Assembly (NCBI RefSeq): GCF_022539665.2
Contig: NC_081333.1
Coordinates: 3,906,001 to 3,970,000 of the forward strand
Direction of reading: 5' to 3'
Source of the DNA: Daphnia carinata
Lineage: Eukaryota > Arthropoda > Branchiopoda > Diplostraca > Daphniidae
DNA: 64,000 nt
The position numbers and the translations under genes were made by a program. The notes beneath the pieces are model-generated. The model did not search any database. It saw only the letters and a program-made list of their open reading frames with translations, and had not been told where the DNA came from. Positions 37,335-51,949 of the stretch are shown here, piece by piece. Numbering within the stretch: position 1 is the stretch's first letter; each line of letters opens with the position of its first letter.

Positions 37335-38518
37335 ATGGAAAAACAAGCAATTAGCAACCTTGATTTCAAAAAAATATTCAGCGACACTCTGAATTCTATG
37401 ACTCTGATCGTAATATAGTTGATTGCACTTCTAACTAAATAAATTACCTTATTAGACTTCTACCTATTTAGCCGTTAATGATCAGTGGAGGTCGATCTAA
37501 CGTGACTACAAGGTGTAACCAAAATATGACCCTTACCGATATGAGGGCACAGTATGCCAGCAGGGTTCTGAGTAACATCTTTGCTTATAAAGACCTAAAT
37601 TCTGAAATTGTCCTTACATCCACGACAAACTGTGATAGCAAGAAACTGAATAACACTATAACATGTGTTGTGGGGCCTGTCATCAACCCAGCTACCAAGA
37701 AAAAGGATGTAACAACATCTTTTCAAGAATATGTTAGGTAAATTTGTTTATTTGAGCAGTAATGCTAAAGCTATTCATGTCATACTGTATGTTTGTGCTT
37801 TATAGGTTGAGAAAGCTGCGTGTGAAATGCAGACACCCACCTGAAGGTGAAAACATGTCTGAAGCATGGATAACTGAAGCTGTTGTCTGCTATGATTTCT
37901 TGCATAATGATACCACTAAACCAATGCATGCTGTAGGTTTAGCTGCTGGTTTAGAAAATGATCCGCCATTCAGAGGTAATGGGATTCTTAACACACATAA
38001 GCTTATTCTAATTTTCTTTTCCTTTCCACTTTAGAAGCTGTAAAAATTTTATACAACAGGAGTAGAGTTGCATGCATTCTTCAGAAATTCGATGAAGGAG
38101 TGGATTGTTCTCTGTTCCCACCACTGCCTAGTCTAGATATGACCAATTTCAAATTGCTGAAGCAGAAGGCAGAAATCGACATTACCTCAAAGTACATTGC
38201 CGGGTTTGTCCCGATGCTGAACAAATTTTCTGTTACTCGCATCGCTAAGATAACTGCCGAATTATGGCGATTCTTGCTTTTTTTATCGCAAGATTATTCA
38301 CACTATTACAGTTCTGTGCGCACTCTATGTGTGAGTATTTTTATTCAGGTTTCTCTTTTTTTTTACAATTTATCCACAAATGTCATTGTTCTTTTTAGGA
38401 TGAGCACAACCGATCGCACCCGACAATGCACGCAAGAATTTGGATGCTGAAAGTCATATTAACAATATATGATGCAGCTTTCGCCTTTTTGAACTTGAAG
38501 CCGCTGGAATACGTTTGA
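37335..38518 (+). CDS. DALRD3: DALR anticodon-binding domain protein 3
   Basis: In human cells DALRD3 helps METTL2 place 3-methylcytidine at position 32 of two arginine tRNAs. Exons 37472-37737, 37806-37975, 38035-38330 and 38399-38518 are well supported: CVVGPV, ILYNRSRVACIL, SLFPPLPSLD, then the DALR helix region with FLSQDYSHYYSSVRTL and HARIWMLKVILTIYDAAFAF, ending KPLEYV. The 5' exon 37335-37409 (MEKQAISNLDFKK..) joins in phase across a 62 bp intron and resembles the human segment before the LSQLRTVL stretch, but it could begin further upstream (another in-frame ATG lies about 40 bases earlier). The model gives 308 aa against 543 in human, so the synthetase-like N-terminal part is short or unresolved. 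Its stop lies 18 bp from that of SUPT3H. Confidence 0.85.
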
Positions 38519-38536
38519 ATTAAAGTCATGTTAATG

Positions 38537-39718
38537 TTACAGTGCCAGTAATCGATATCCTAGAGAAGGAACGCCTATGCGTCGGAAAGGAGCAAACATT
38601 GAATTGTGTGTATTGTTGAATCGTCTGATAGCCTCCGTGACTTCGGCCACTTGAAGTGGTCTCATCGAATTTGACCATGTTGGCTGAAAATACGGAAATA
38701 TCGTTGTATAATAGCATAATTCTTTAATTTTCCTATATCTTTTACCTTCGACAAATCCGCGTTTGCTGGAGAGACTCTAGGTACCACGTTGCGTTCAACG
38801 GCGTCATTCACTTGTCCAGCAGTGTTATCCCTGCGCACAATGAAAGCTAAATCCACTATTTGTGCGATGGTTTCGTATGCAAAATAGCTGAGAATAGACC
38901 ACGTAGTGGCATTCATGGCTACATCGGGAATGGAAGAATCTTTAAGCAACCAATCTTGAAATTTGCCATTTGGTTGGTTCCTCTTAAATGAGGTACATTT
39001 TGCCTAAAAACAAAAGTCAAGTGATTTTGCTTCAAAGCAGCAACTTGGTTAGACTGAAATACTTTGGTATATTCCAAATATTGTTGTACATCCATGGCTG
39101 TTGTCATTCTCTCAATCCTTTCATTTCGTTCTCTAAAAGTATCATCTAGTAGAGGAGATGGCTTTGTAGGATCAGCAACATTACACAGGTAACAAGATGG
39201 GTCAATATATTGCAAGAATGCAAGAGCAGATTGCAGTTTTTGGTTGTTATTAGGAAACTCGGTGAAGTCTACTGTGTCTTTTGTTCCATCATCTTCCTTG
39301 GCATATTTCTTAAACTCTGTAACTTGCAAATATGTGCAAAACCTTCTAAGTTTTACAGGATTATGCCTGTTTTAAAAAAGGTGCTTAAAAACAATCTCAG
39401 ACATAGTAGAAAAGTGAAACATGATTACCTCAACAAAATTAGAAATTCTTTCACATCGATTTTCTTGGAATTAATCTTAGCAGAAACCTCAAGGAGCATA
39501 TTCAACAACTGAATCAATTGTTCTTTCGCAATTTTCTCTACCAACTCTGCGGTTTCTTTTAGAGGATGCTTGCTGTCGCCGAAGCCATGCATCATTTTTT
39601 GTACTTCTATACATTGTGGTTTATGTAGAAGAAAAACAAGTTTTTAAATCTGAAAATAACTACCTGTAGTATACCATCCGGTGCAGGGAGAATTTTCATT
39701 GACATCGGCGGCGGGCAT
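38537..39718 (-). CDS. SUPT3H: SAGA complex subunit SPT3
   Basis: SPT3 is the histone-fold subunit of the SAGA co-activator that contacts TBP. Minus-strand exons 39718-39664, 39606-39429, 39366-39063, 39003-38746 and 38683-38537 give 313 aa, near the human size. The N-terminal histone fold reads MMHGFGDSKHPLKETAELVE and later KIDVKEFLILLR, then KLRRFCTYL. The C-terminal half has RNERIERMTTAMDVQQYLEY, DWLLKDSS and the well-conserved SYFAYETIAQIVDLAFIVRR, ending in EVTEAIRR. A frame change near 39005-39062 is resolved by a 59 bp intron (AAA|GTATTT to TTTTTAG), which restores the spacing seen in human SPT3. A mobile element starts 98 bp upstream of the ATG. Confidence 0.92.
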
Positions 39719-39815
39719 CTTAAAAGTGTAATTTCCGATGGTAGTTTATTTCACCTTATTCTTTCGTTATTTATTATTGTCAGTTATTATTATTGTTCAA
39801 TGCTGTCTGCTAGTA

Positions 39816-40543
39816 TGGCAATCCGTTTTACCCAAAATAAAAACAAAAAATATTGGCTTTTATTCTGTTTTACTGCTATCGCCATCTACCCGTCACATTT
39901 TTAGTTAATTCTCTACATACATTGACCGAAAAAAATTTTAAGCCCGACTAAATAAGCCTGACTTTTCTGGGTCGGGCTTAAAATTTATTTCTGAAAAAAC
40001 TGAAACTCATCGGAATTGGTTGAATATCACAGGTTACACTCAAAATTGAATGCTGATTCCGGGAAAATTGCTATGTTTTTCATTAAGTAAATCGTTTTTT
40101 AAATACAGCAAATATTTGACGCAATGCTAGCGCGCCAGTACGGTACAGCGCTAGCGTGATGCAGTACAAATATCCGGTGTGTGTATGTTACTCAATACTG
40201 TCGCCATCTAACGGTCAGATTTCTAGTTAGTTCTCTACACAATACACCGAATATAATGAAAAAAATAGCAATTTTCCCGGAATCAGCATTCAATTTTGAG
40301 TGTACCCTGTGATATTCAACCAATTCCAAGGAGTTTCAGTTTTTTCAGAAAACAATTTTAAGCCCGGCCGAGAAAAGTCGGGCTTATTTATGTTTAGTCG
40401 GACTTTTTAGTCGGGCTTAAAAAATTTTTCGGTCAGTGTATGTAGAGAATTAACTAGAAATGTGACGGGTAGATGGCGATAGCAGTAAAATAGAAAAAAA
40501 GGCCAATAATTTTTATTTTTATTTTGGGTAAAACGGATTGCCA
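39816..40543. mobile_element. Non-autonomous foldback element with TGGCAATCCGTTTTAC termini
   Basis: A 728 bp element with long terminal inverted repeats. The left end TGGCAATCCGTTTTAC and the right end GTAAAACGGATTGCCA are each flanked by TA, which fits TA target duplication. The arms stay complementary for over 200 bp (for example the stretch around TTTTAAGCCCGAC on both sides), with nested short hairpins and a central copy of the sub-terminal sequence. No coding capacity. It separates the divergent SUPT3H and HEATR6 genes. Confidence 0.85.
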
Positions 40544-40838
40544 TATTGCCATAGTCCCACACTTCTTTTCACTCCGGAATACATAAAAAAAACAATTGTG
40601 ACTTGGTCGCTTTTGTAACCTGATTTCTCTGTAAAATACCCAAAATAACACACTTGTTGTGTATGATAAAATATGTATTCCCTTAATGTACTTAACACAG
40701 TTTAGCAATATCTAAAATCATTTCAAGGTATTGTTATGGTACTGAATGGTATAAGAAGCATGGACGAAAAAACTTTTTTGTAAAGGGAATACGTGTTATA
40801 AGTGATATCATCAAGGAGTTACAAAAGAAAGCCCAGGC

Positions 40839-43800
40839 ATGGCGCTTCTGCACAAAGCATCAAATGAGAATTATTTGTCTGGTGTACAAAACAAGCTAAT
40901 GCTTATATTGGGCAAAAAAAGTGGGGCCTCTGAGGATGTAACAGATTTTTTGGATAATTTAAGTGCTTTTTTTTTCGATCTTAAAAGGAGGGGAGACATA
41001 TCAGTCAATGCCCAGGTGAGCTGATTCTTTATATTTAATTTTTCTTTGTATTAACAATTCTCATTGATAGGATGCTGTCAACATCATGGTAGATGTTTTA
41101 GAAATTGTTAAACCAGAAGAATCTCTCAAAGTTTCAAAAACTTGTCAAATATGGGAGCAAGTTTTACAACTTCCAAATGTAATATTGTCCAATCAGACAT
41201 CAGAGAAATTGATTGTTTGGACGCTGCAAACAGTATTCAGGCATGAAAATTCTTCTGTGTTGGCTGATATCCTCAGTTTTCTTGCTGTGGCAGTCAACTA
41301 TAAGGAGATCAAACAAGCCAAAGTAAGTCAAATACTAGAAACTTCAAACAATTCATGTAACTCATGTCCATTTTTTCACTGAAACTAGGATCTAAAAATA
41401 TTACTTGGTCCTTCTGGATTTGTTATAAATAAGTTGAATGAAGATCAACAGCTTAATAATCTAACAGTACTCATACTAAAAGTTCTCTGCAATTTTACCT
41501 ACTGCTCAGGTGAAAAAGACTGGTCAACTATTTGTAAAGATTTAGTTGAGGCATGTATCATACAATTCATCAAAATTCAGGAGCAACAATTAAACTGTGA
41601 TCCGAGCAATTTGAATATTCTAAGGGTAAGTTATGCCTTAATAATTTATAACTTACCATTCCTGCAAATAAATGTTTATTTACTGATTTTGCAGGTTCTC
41701 ATCCTGTGTTTTTATGGGTTGGAAAACATATTTGTCCGGTTCACCGCCTCAACTGCGCCCCATTTGGAAACTATCTTTGGCCTGGCACGATACTATATGC
41801 TATTCGGCATCGCCGGCCAGCCCCTAAAATATGCTCCAATTCGTCCATCATCTGTACCATTTGTAGAACTTCCGTTGAAGTGTGATCAAACAAAGAATCC
41901 CAAAGTGAGAAAGAAACGCCCTCCTAGCAAAGTGCAATCCAAGAATCGAAATCAAGATAGCCACAGCGAGGAAATTGGTATTGAACTACATCTCCAAACA
42001 AAAAATAAACCCTGGGCAAAAAACAGCATCTCCATTAGTAGTTCAGATTCGGAGCTGTCGGATTCCGATGTACAGTCTTATCAAAGACTGAAAGAAACTC
42101 AGGGAAAGGTCCGTTCGAGCGCGCTAAAAATGTTGTCCGCTGCCTTCAAGTTTTGCGACCAGCGTTCCATAATGGGGTATTGGTCAGCCTTTTTACCTGA
42201 TTCGTCTCAGGGGCAAGTTTACCGCCATTCACTGGTCACCCCAATACTAAAGGATTGCTCAGTCAAAGTCCGTTGCAGCGCTTTAGTTGCGTTGTCGTCG
42301 CTACTGCAAGCTATCCAGCCGACATTAGCTATGGCTTCATATCAGGAAACCAGAACGGGGTCTTTTATTCCCTTGAGCCACACGCTTGCAGAAACGATTA
42401 TAGCAATCCAACGTTCATTAATACTCTCAGTGAGTGCGGAACAATCTGCCAGTGCGCTCATTCAGATTTTGAAATGCCTAGCAGTAGCAGCCACCATTTT
42501 TCCGTACGAGAAGCTACCAATGGAATTGGTGTCAAAAACCATCCAGCAGTGTATCCCTTTCTTAGATAACAAAGGTGGCAATTTTATTTATTTTTTATTT
42601 TTTATTTTACCTATTATCAATCACTACAATTAGCAAGTTACGTATTTTTTTAGACCCAGACGTTAAGGTTGCTTGCTTATCGGTTCTTCGGATATTGCTT
42701 TGTGCACGTTCTGCCAATCCACAAATTGTTCAGATGTTCAATGAAGAAAAAACGGGTAAAAATATATTTTAATATAGTTTTACAGTTAAAAAACTTATCA
42801 CCTTCAGGAAAATGCTGGTTGCTTGAGCATTGCTTAACGTTGATTGATGGCCAGTCAGGGTTCCCATTAACGTTGGAGAGTCTGTTAGTAATTGGTGAAG
42901 TAGCACGTTCTAATATTCGTGTTGCCAAGCCGTATTTTCAACACATTGTGCGTTCGATTTGCCACAAATTGTTGACTGATCAAGATTCGGGCATTCAAAT
43001 TCGTTGTGCTAAAGCATTAGCTCTTGTTGGGGCTAGTATTTTGCAAGAAATGGACAAGGAAGATTCCGGTAAATTAGGTTTCAAAAATCGTCTATCAAAT
43101 TAAATAACGATTCATTATTTTTGTTAATAGATCAGTACATTTCACGCGATGAAGCTGTCCAACTTTGGATTTATATAATTCGTCATGGTCTTGCTGACAT
43201 ACTGCAAGCCGCATCCGTTCCCCCGCTCAAAGCCGAAGCCTGTGCCGCTCTCGCCACAGTTGGCTCACAGATATTCGAATGCTTACCAGTATGATAATGT
43301 ATTGTCAAACCGATATTAGGACGAGCTAAAACTTTTCTATTCTCTAGCGAGAACTGAGAATTCTTTTTGTCACGTTGGCCTTGGGATGCGCGACTGATGG
43401 AGATGCAAGTGTCAGAGCGGCGTCCATACGAACTCTTGGCTTCGCGGTCACATTTAATACACTTAATGATGTAAGTTTGGGTAGGTTACTGTACCAAGCT
43501 TAACTTTAGTTTACACATTTTTGCATAGGATGCATCATTTTTGTTGGATAGCTCGGAAAAGATCCTACCTTTGCTCGAAGATGGTAACCTCCTTGTGGCA
43601 TTGAACGCAAGTTGGGCCCTAGGCAATTTAGCAGACACGTTGGATAAAGACCAGTATATTTGCTATAGGACAGTCTTTTTATTTTGTTAAATGATCCTTG
43701 TAATTTTTGAAATCAATATTTTAGAAATTCTTTACTAGAAGAAATGCCCCGAGATTTCTTGATTAATCTAATTAAGGCTGCCCTCCATGCAGCGCAAGGA

Positions 43801-44745
43801 TCTATGAAGGTATGAAAGTGTGTATTTCTATCGCGTTCAAAATTTCCACGGCTTTTTCTCTTTGAGGTTCGCTGCAATGGAATACGTGCCCTTGGAATTT
43901 TCGTGAAAATCATACCAGATGTTCCAAGTCAAGGAAGTGAGACAGCCCTTTTATTGGATCAGGTGATATCAGTTATTGCAAAACAAGCGACGATAGGAAA
44001 CTTTATGAAAGTATGAATCGTAGTCTTGCCTTTACTGACTCTTATTAGCTGAATTCATTTTCTGGCCGTAGAACCGTTGGAATGCCTGCTACGCTTGCGG
44101 AAATATTTTGCAGAACTTAAAATTACTCACAGCATTCTCCCATTGGATGGTAAAAATGGAAAACAGTTTGGCTTATAACAGAAACCGCAACGTTTTTGTC
44201 TTTCTAGGATAAATTACTCGACAGTCTTCTTACGGTCTTTCGAAGCTGCCCCAACTTTAAAGTCAGAATTTCTGCTGCCAACGCTATGCTGAATCTGAAA
44301 CATCGAGAACTCCTGTCCAATTACTATATCCGAATTTGGTTTACGCTACTTGATTCATTGGCCAACTCAGAACATATCGACGATTTTTCCGAGTTTCAGC
44401 ACCATGAAACCATGTGCCGCCAGATATGCAACGCCCTTTGCAAACTTATGACGCTGGCTGCAAAAGACGACCTTAGTCAACTACAGGAAGCTGTGATGAA
44501 ATACTACGGTAACAAGAATAAGAAAACATTTTGAAACAAGAAATAACTACATAATATTTCTTTGTACAGATGTTTTTTCGGCTCACTTTAGTAAATTTCT
44601 AAAATCGTTATTGCCGGAGCAGTTAGAGCTGATAATAGAGGCGTCTGAATACATACGACAGCTAGGCCAGCCAGTTGGTTCACTTACACAGAGCCAGAAA
44701 TCAGCTGTAGAATTGTTCCAAGAACTATTGAACATTCCAGGCTGA
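40839..44745 (+). CDS. HEATR6: HEAT repeat-containing protein 6
   Basis: An all-helical scaffold of unknown biochemical role. Fourteen exons (40839-41015, 41071-41322, 41389-41625, 41695-42574, 42654-42755, 42808-43068, 43131-43288, 43348-43470, 43529-43653, 43725-43809, 43867-44010, 44072-44149, 44208-44508, 44570-44745) give 1032 aa (human 1181). The family signature is the central block KVRSSALKMLSAAFKF followed by GYWSAFLPD and LKDCSVKVRCSALVALSSLL. HEAT-type helices then run to the end (ASVRAASIRTLGF, VALNASWALGNLAD, VRCNGIRALGIF, RWNACYACGNIL, KVRISAANAML). An acidic and basic Ser-rich linker (residues about 290-340, SSSDSELSDSD) is probably disordered. A poly(A) signal lies at 44778. 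Confidence 0.92.
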
Positions 44746-44777
44746 TTACTTGTGTTTGAGATTTCCTAAGACTTTTC

Positions 44778-44783
44778 AATAAA
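44778..44783 (+). terminator. Poly(A) signal of HEATR6
   Basis: AATAAA 33 bases after the HEATR6 stop; the next gene's start codon is 338 bp further on. Confidence 0.6.
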
Positions 44784-45120
44784 GGTCAAATTTTGAAAAA
44801 AAAATTTTTTTTTCTACTAATTTCACCATTCACACGCGACCCGTTGAAATATTTAAAATGGGACGTTCAAAAACTCAAAAATGATTTAACACTAGTATTG
44901 TACTGGTAGTAAGAAAGGGCTTTGTTTTTTAATGAACTTAAAGCAGGCGAAATTTAAAAGCTCATTTCGGCCTTTGCCCTAAGGGCATTTTTTGGACTTG
45001 ACTTGGACTGTTACCCAGTTTTAGCTTGAGTTTCCGAATCGTATGAGAAAGTAACACTGAAATATTTTTTTTTTTACGTTTTATAAAGATTCATATTGGT
45101 GTATTCCGCGAATAGAGAAG

Positions 45121-47001
45121 ATGACCCTAAGTACCTAAAAAACCTAAAATTATTTACTAAATATAAAAATTTATTTTGTTTTTGAAATAGATTTGACTTC
45201 TGATGTTGTTGAAAGACTTAATAATAGCTTTCACAAAGATCCAAAGAATTTGCTTGCCCAAAATGCTTGCACAAAATATGATCCTCTAGAGATGTGCTTG
45301 TCCAGGAAGCGTCTAGAAGAAATTCATCATGTTTTCACACACAAAGTATCTATCTGGTTCTCAATTTTAATTCTGGTTGGAAGTCATTTATATCTCTGAA
45401 GGTTGATGAAGTAAAGCCTATGACTAACCAAAAAAGTTCAGGGAGGTGCTGGATTTTTGCCCTGTTAAATGCCATGAGAATTCCATTTGTTAAGCAATAC
45501 AACTTGGAAGAATTTGAGTTTAGTCAAGCTCATCTCTTTTTTTGGGATAAAGTAAGGAATGTCAATTAGAGCTCAAGATAGTATATGTGATATAAGTTGA
45601 TTGATTAGGTGGAGAGGAGCAATTACTTTCTTAATACTGTGGTTGATGTAGCAAAGCGGGGCGAGAAAGTTGATGGTAGACTCTTTGCCTTTCTGCTACA
45701 GGTTAGTTAATACATTTTGCATCTATTTTACAATGATAATTTTTTGTTTGTTTCAGGATCCTACAAGTGATGGAGGGCAATGGGATATGCTGGTGAATCT
45801 GATTACTCGCTATGGAGTGATGCCAAAAAAATGCTTTCCTGATTCATTCAGCAGTGAATCCAGTTTCCGCATGAACTCCATTCTAAAAAGCAAGGTATTT
45901 TAGTTGAAAACATGTTTTTGGAAACGTTATCAGCGATTGTTTTTGAGCAGCTGCGCGAGTATGCCAAGTTGCTACAAGACATGGTAGGCGAAGGTGAATC
46001 CACAGAAAAGATACGGGAACGCATGGAAGAATTCATGCAAAATATCTATCGAATTGTTGCAATTTGCCTAGCGATCCCACCAAAAACGTAATAATCATAG
46101 CTCACTGACAGTTCGTGAAGAGCTTCAAACTATAGGTTGAAATCCTGTTTCTTTTTGCACTCCAACTAGGTTCACATGGGAATACTATGATAAAGCTAAA
46201 CAATACTGCGTTGTGGAAAAAATGGAACCCAAACTCTTCTACGAAAACTTTGTTAAATCTTTATACAATGTGGAAAACAAGGTAGCGCTGTTTGCTTATC
46301 TATTCAACATTAATAAGGTTCTTCATATACGTTTATTACAGGTTTGCCTTGTTTCTGATCCTCGCCCTAGCAATCCTTATGGGAAAGGCTACACAGTGGA
46401 TTGTCTTGGAAACATGGTGGGTGGTCGAAAGACATTCTACATTAATCAACCCATCGAGATACTAGCGCAGTTGGCCAGTCAATCCATTGAAGCTAACGAA
46501 GGTGTTTGGCTTGGTTGTGAAGTCTCCAAGCGATTTTCAGCCAAGCATGGCATTGAGGATTTACAAATGTGAGTGTTTCTTTCGTTAAAGCGTTGCCTTT
46601 TACTAACAATGTTATTATACTACCTAATATGTAGACACGATTATCCGTCAGTGTTTGGTGTCGATGTTTACACATGCTTGTCGAAAGCAGATCGTCTGAT
46701 TTTTGGTGATTCGTTGATGACCCACGCCATGCTGATAACAGCCGTCACGCTCGATAAAGAAACGAAACAGCCGCGCAAATGGCGCGTGGAAAACAGTTGG
46801 GGAGATGACCGTGGTGAAAAAGGTTATCTGCTCATTACACAGGAGTGGTTTGAGCAATTTGTTTTTGAAGTAGTTATTGATAAGCGTTTTGTACCAGAAG
46901 AAATATTGCAAATCTGCAATGTCGAGCCAATTATTTTGCCTGCTTGGGATCCCATGGGAAACCTCGCAACCATGTTTAAAAATTTCGAAGAAACGGTTTA
47001 A
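45121..47001 (+). CDS. BLMH: Bleomycin hydrolase (C1B cysteine aminopeptidase)
   Basis: A cytosolic papain-fold aminopeptidase that forms a hexameric barrel. Exons 45121-45130, 45191-45345, 45402-45551, 45609-45701, 45757-45894, 45951-46087, 46170-46281, 46342-46568 and 46635-47001 give 462 aa (human 455). The first coding exon is only 10 bases (MTL plus one base); splicing it gives MTLNLTSDVVERLNNSF, which aligns with the known N-terminus. The catalytic Cys is in QKSSGRCWIF, the His in DSLMTHAML and the Asn in VENSWGDD. Other conserved pieces are EFEFSQAHLFFWDKVER, DGGQWDMLVN, YGVMPKKCFP, NMVGGRKT and PIILPAWDPMG. The C-terminus ends VEPIILPAWDPMGNLATMF.. with an extra tail of about 12 residues. 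Confidence 0.94.
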
Positions 47002-47451
47002 ATTAATTTTGCAGCATGGAGAAAGAATAATAGCGTAGAATCGAATTTGCTAAATACTACGCTATATCTCATTCTCTATGTCTACCAATAACTAATATAG
47101 TGAGCAGGACAATTTCAACACTTCCTCCATTTACCTCTTCCAATTACCAGTTTGCACAATTTTTTACGAACTAATAACCAAGCGGCTCAGTGACTTACAA
47201 AATTTGCGTAAGCTCGTCATTTGCCAAGTTTGCCCATTTCACTTGATGTTTGTACTTTTGATATAACAGGAAATAAAGGAGGAATCCCAAGTAAAGAAAC
47301 AAAGTAGTAGGAAATAAAATAGTGATGCAACGATTTTAGAACGAGTTGTGTGTATCCCTTGGGAGATCGTAGGAAAACGATGTAACGAAAAATACAGGAG
47401 AGAGCAACACGAATTGCTTTGAATTTCAAGCGTTCCACTGATTGCTTGCTG

Positions 47452-47992
47452 CTAATCCTGAACATTGCTACGTTTGAAAACAGGAGATGTCAATTGCGCG
47501 ATGGCTTGCAACGCACTATCTCTTTTGGCACGCAGAATTCGACTTAGTTTCTTCATCTCTTCAGTCTTGGAAATGATTTCGCTTTGTACGTTTACTTCTT
47601 TTTCTTCCATCTTTCCCAAACTCGAATAATATTTTTCCATTTCCGTGTTAATTGCATTGAAAGCGTCTAATTAAAAACTTAAACAAATGATTTTCCGAAC
47701 TAGCAAAAGTAGATATTTTTTCTACCTTGAAAGAACGTATCGTATGATTCTGGTGTTGTACATTCATCCGTTGGCAGAATGCTCGAATCGAAGCGATTTC
47801 TTCAAGGAAACAGAACGATTAAATACGGTTCATTTTTTTAAAGATATAACAAAAACAATACGCTGGACACGGTTGCTCCTCATGGGTTTGAAATTTGTAA
47901 TTTTCGGCATGAACAACTTCATTCCCTGATAGCTGCATTGTTGATTTCGTCATAGCCAAGCACTCCGAATTCGTACGTTGACTATTACTCAT
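47452..47992 (-). CDS. Unrecognised small coiled-coil protein
   Basis: Three minus-strand exons, 47992-47862, 47799-47726 and 47666-47452, join in phase to give 139 aa from ATG 47992 (MSNSQRTNSECLAMTKSTMQ..). The first 70 residues are polar. The second exon encodes SSILPTDECTTPESYDTFFQ. The last exon is a charged helix of about 55 residues (MEKYYSSLGKMEEKEVNV, then ISKTEEMKKLSRILRAKRD), likely coiled coil, ending FKRSNVQD. There is no membrane segment, signal peptide or known motif. An alternative donor for exon 1 (CAACC|GTGTCC) would keep the same phase and drop two codons. The size and coiled coil would suit a subunit of a small complex, but the family is not recognised. It is convergent with BLMH, 450 bp apart. 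Confidence 0.6.
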
Positions 47993-50937
<2,945 letters not shown>

Positions 50938-51141
50938 AAATTGAATTCGGTTATTTGAACGACATGCGGTTCTTTGTTGAACCCGAAAAATAGCAACTCA
51001 TTTAATTTCCATCGTCAAGCTGTTGAATGTACTGCAGAAAAAGTAAGCAAGGCGAGTTTGTTCGATTTTACCAATTGTCTCCACCTTTTTATGTAGCATT
51101 TAACTTTCTGTCGATTGGAAAAGTTACCATTGAAATGAAAG

Positions 51142-51147
51142 AATAAA
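51142..51147 (+). terminator. Poly(A) signal of EF1A
   Basis: AATAAA 205 bases after the stop. A mobile-element end begins 24 bases downstream at 51171. Confidence 0.65.
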
Positions 51148-51170
51148 TGATGTGCTATGTTATCTATCTA

Positions 51171-51510
51171 TGGCAATCCGTTTTACCCAGAAAAAGTAAT
51201 ACAAAGTTGTTATTGTTTGTTCTGGTATGAAAATAATACACAATAACAACTTTATGTTACCCAAACATATTTATGTATACCTAAAACACGCAATCATTCT
51301 AATTGTTTTTAGAATTACATTCATTATATTTGCTGCAGTACAAAATGGAAAGTTAATAGTTAATAGTAATAATGATTAAGTAACGTAAGTAGAATATAAC
51401 AAAATAATAATTCTATAGTTATATTTTAATTAACTAAAGATTAATTATAAATATATAATTTCTAGGTTATATAATTTCTTAAATTTATTAATTTATATGG
51501 CTAGAATGTA
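51171..51510 (+). mobile_element. 5' part of a TGGCAATCCG-family element, interrupted
   Basis: It starts with TGGCAATCCGTTTTAC after TA. The body (around TGCTGCAGTACAAAATGGAA and GTTAATAGTTAATAGTA) matches 59500-59720 in the same orientation. It breaks off at 51510, where a second terminus begins, so a later copy inserted here or the rest was lost. AT-rich and non-coding. Confidence 0.7.
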
Positions 51511-51744
51511 TGGCAATCCGTTTTACACAAAAAAACAAATTTCGCCAAAAAAAAACAACACTTTTTTCTTTTTTTCCGACACGTAGCCATCTACCGCTCA
51601 GACTCGTTATTACTGGCGCAGGCAATTTCAGTCCATTGGATGCCATTCGCAGCGTGGAGCGTTGCTGTTGCAATAATTGAGCCTGCAGGTCCATAATTTG
51701 ATCTAATAAACAATAATTAATAATTCAAAACAAATATAATAATA
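51511..51744. mobile_element. Short deletion derivative of the palindromic element
   Basis: It begins with TGGCAATCCGTTTTAC and about 150 bp matching the outer end of the right arm (reverse complement of 56590-56749). It then jumps to a stretch like 56440-56490 (GCCTGCAGGTCCATAATTTG) in the opposite sense. This looks like a collapsed copy of the neighbouring palindrome. Confidence 0.6.
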
Positions 51745-51949
51745 TGGGAATCCGTTTTACATAAAAAAAAAAAAAAAATGCCGGAAAAAAAAAAAAGCGC
51801 ACTTTTTTCTCTTTTTTCTACCCGTAGCCATCTATCAGTCGGTTTCGTTATTACAGGCATGTAAGCAATTTGAGTTAATTGTATCCCATTAGCAGTTAAT
51901 TGAGTAGCGTGGCTGGAGAACAACGCGTGGCTGGAGGAACAATTGAAAA

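Noticed and set aside
38919-39062. Read-through of the SUPT3H exon past AAA at 39063 (VFQSNQVAALKQ..)
   Set aside because: It leaves the family frame; the 59 bp intron GTATTT..TTTTTAG restores both frame and spacing.
47217-47465. Minus-strand open frame of 82 codons with a hydrophobic stretch, below the coiled-coil gene
   Set aside because: It starts inside the last exon of that gene in another frame, lacks any domain or splice support, and lies where a 3' UTR is expected.
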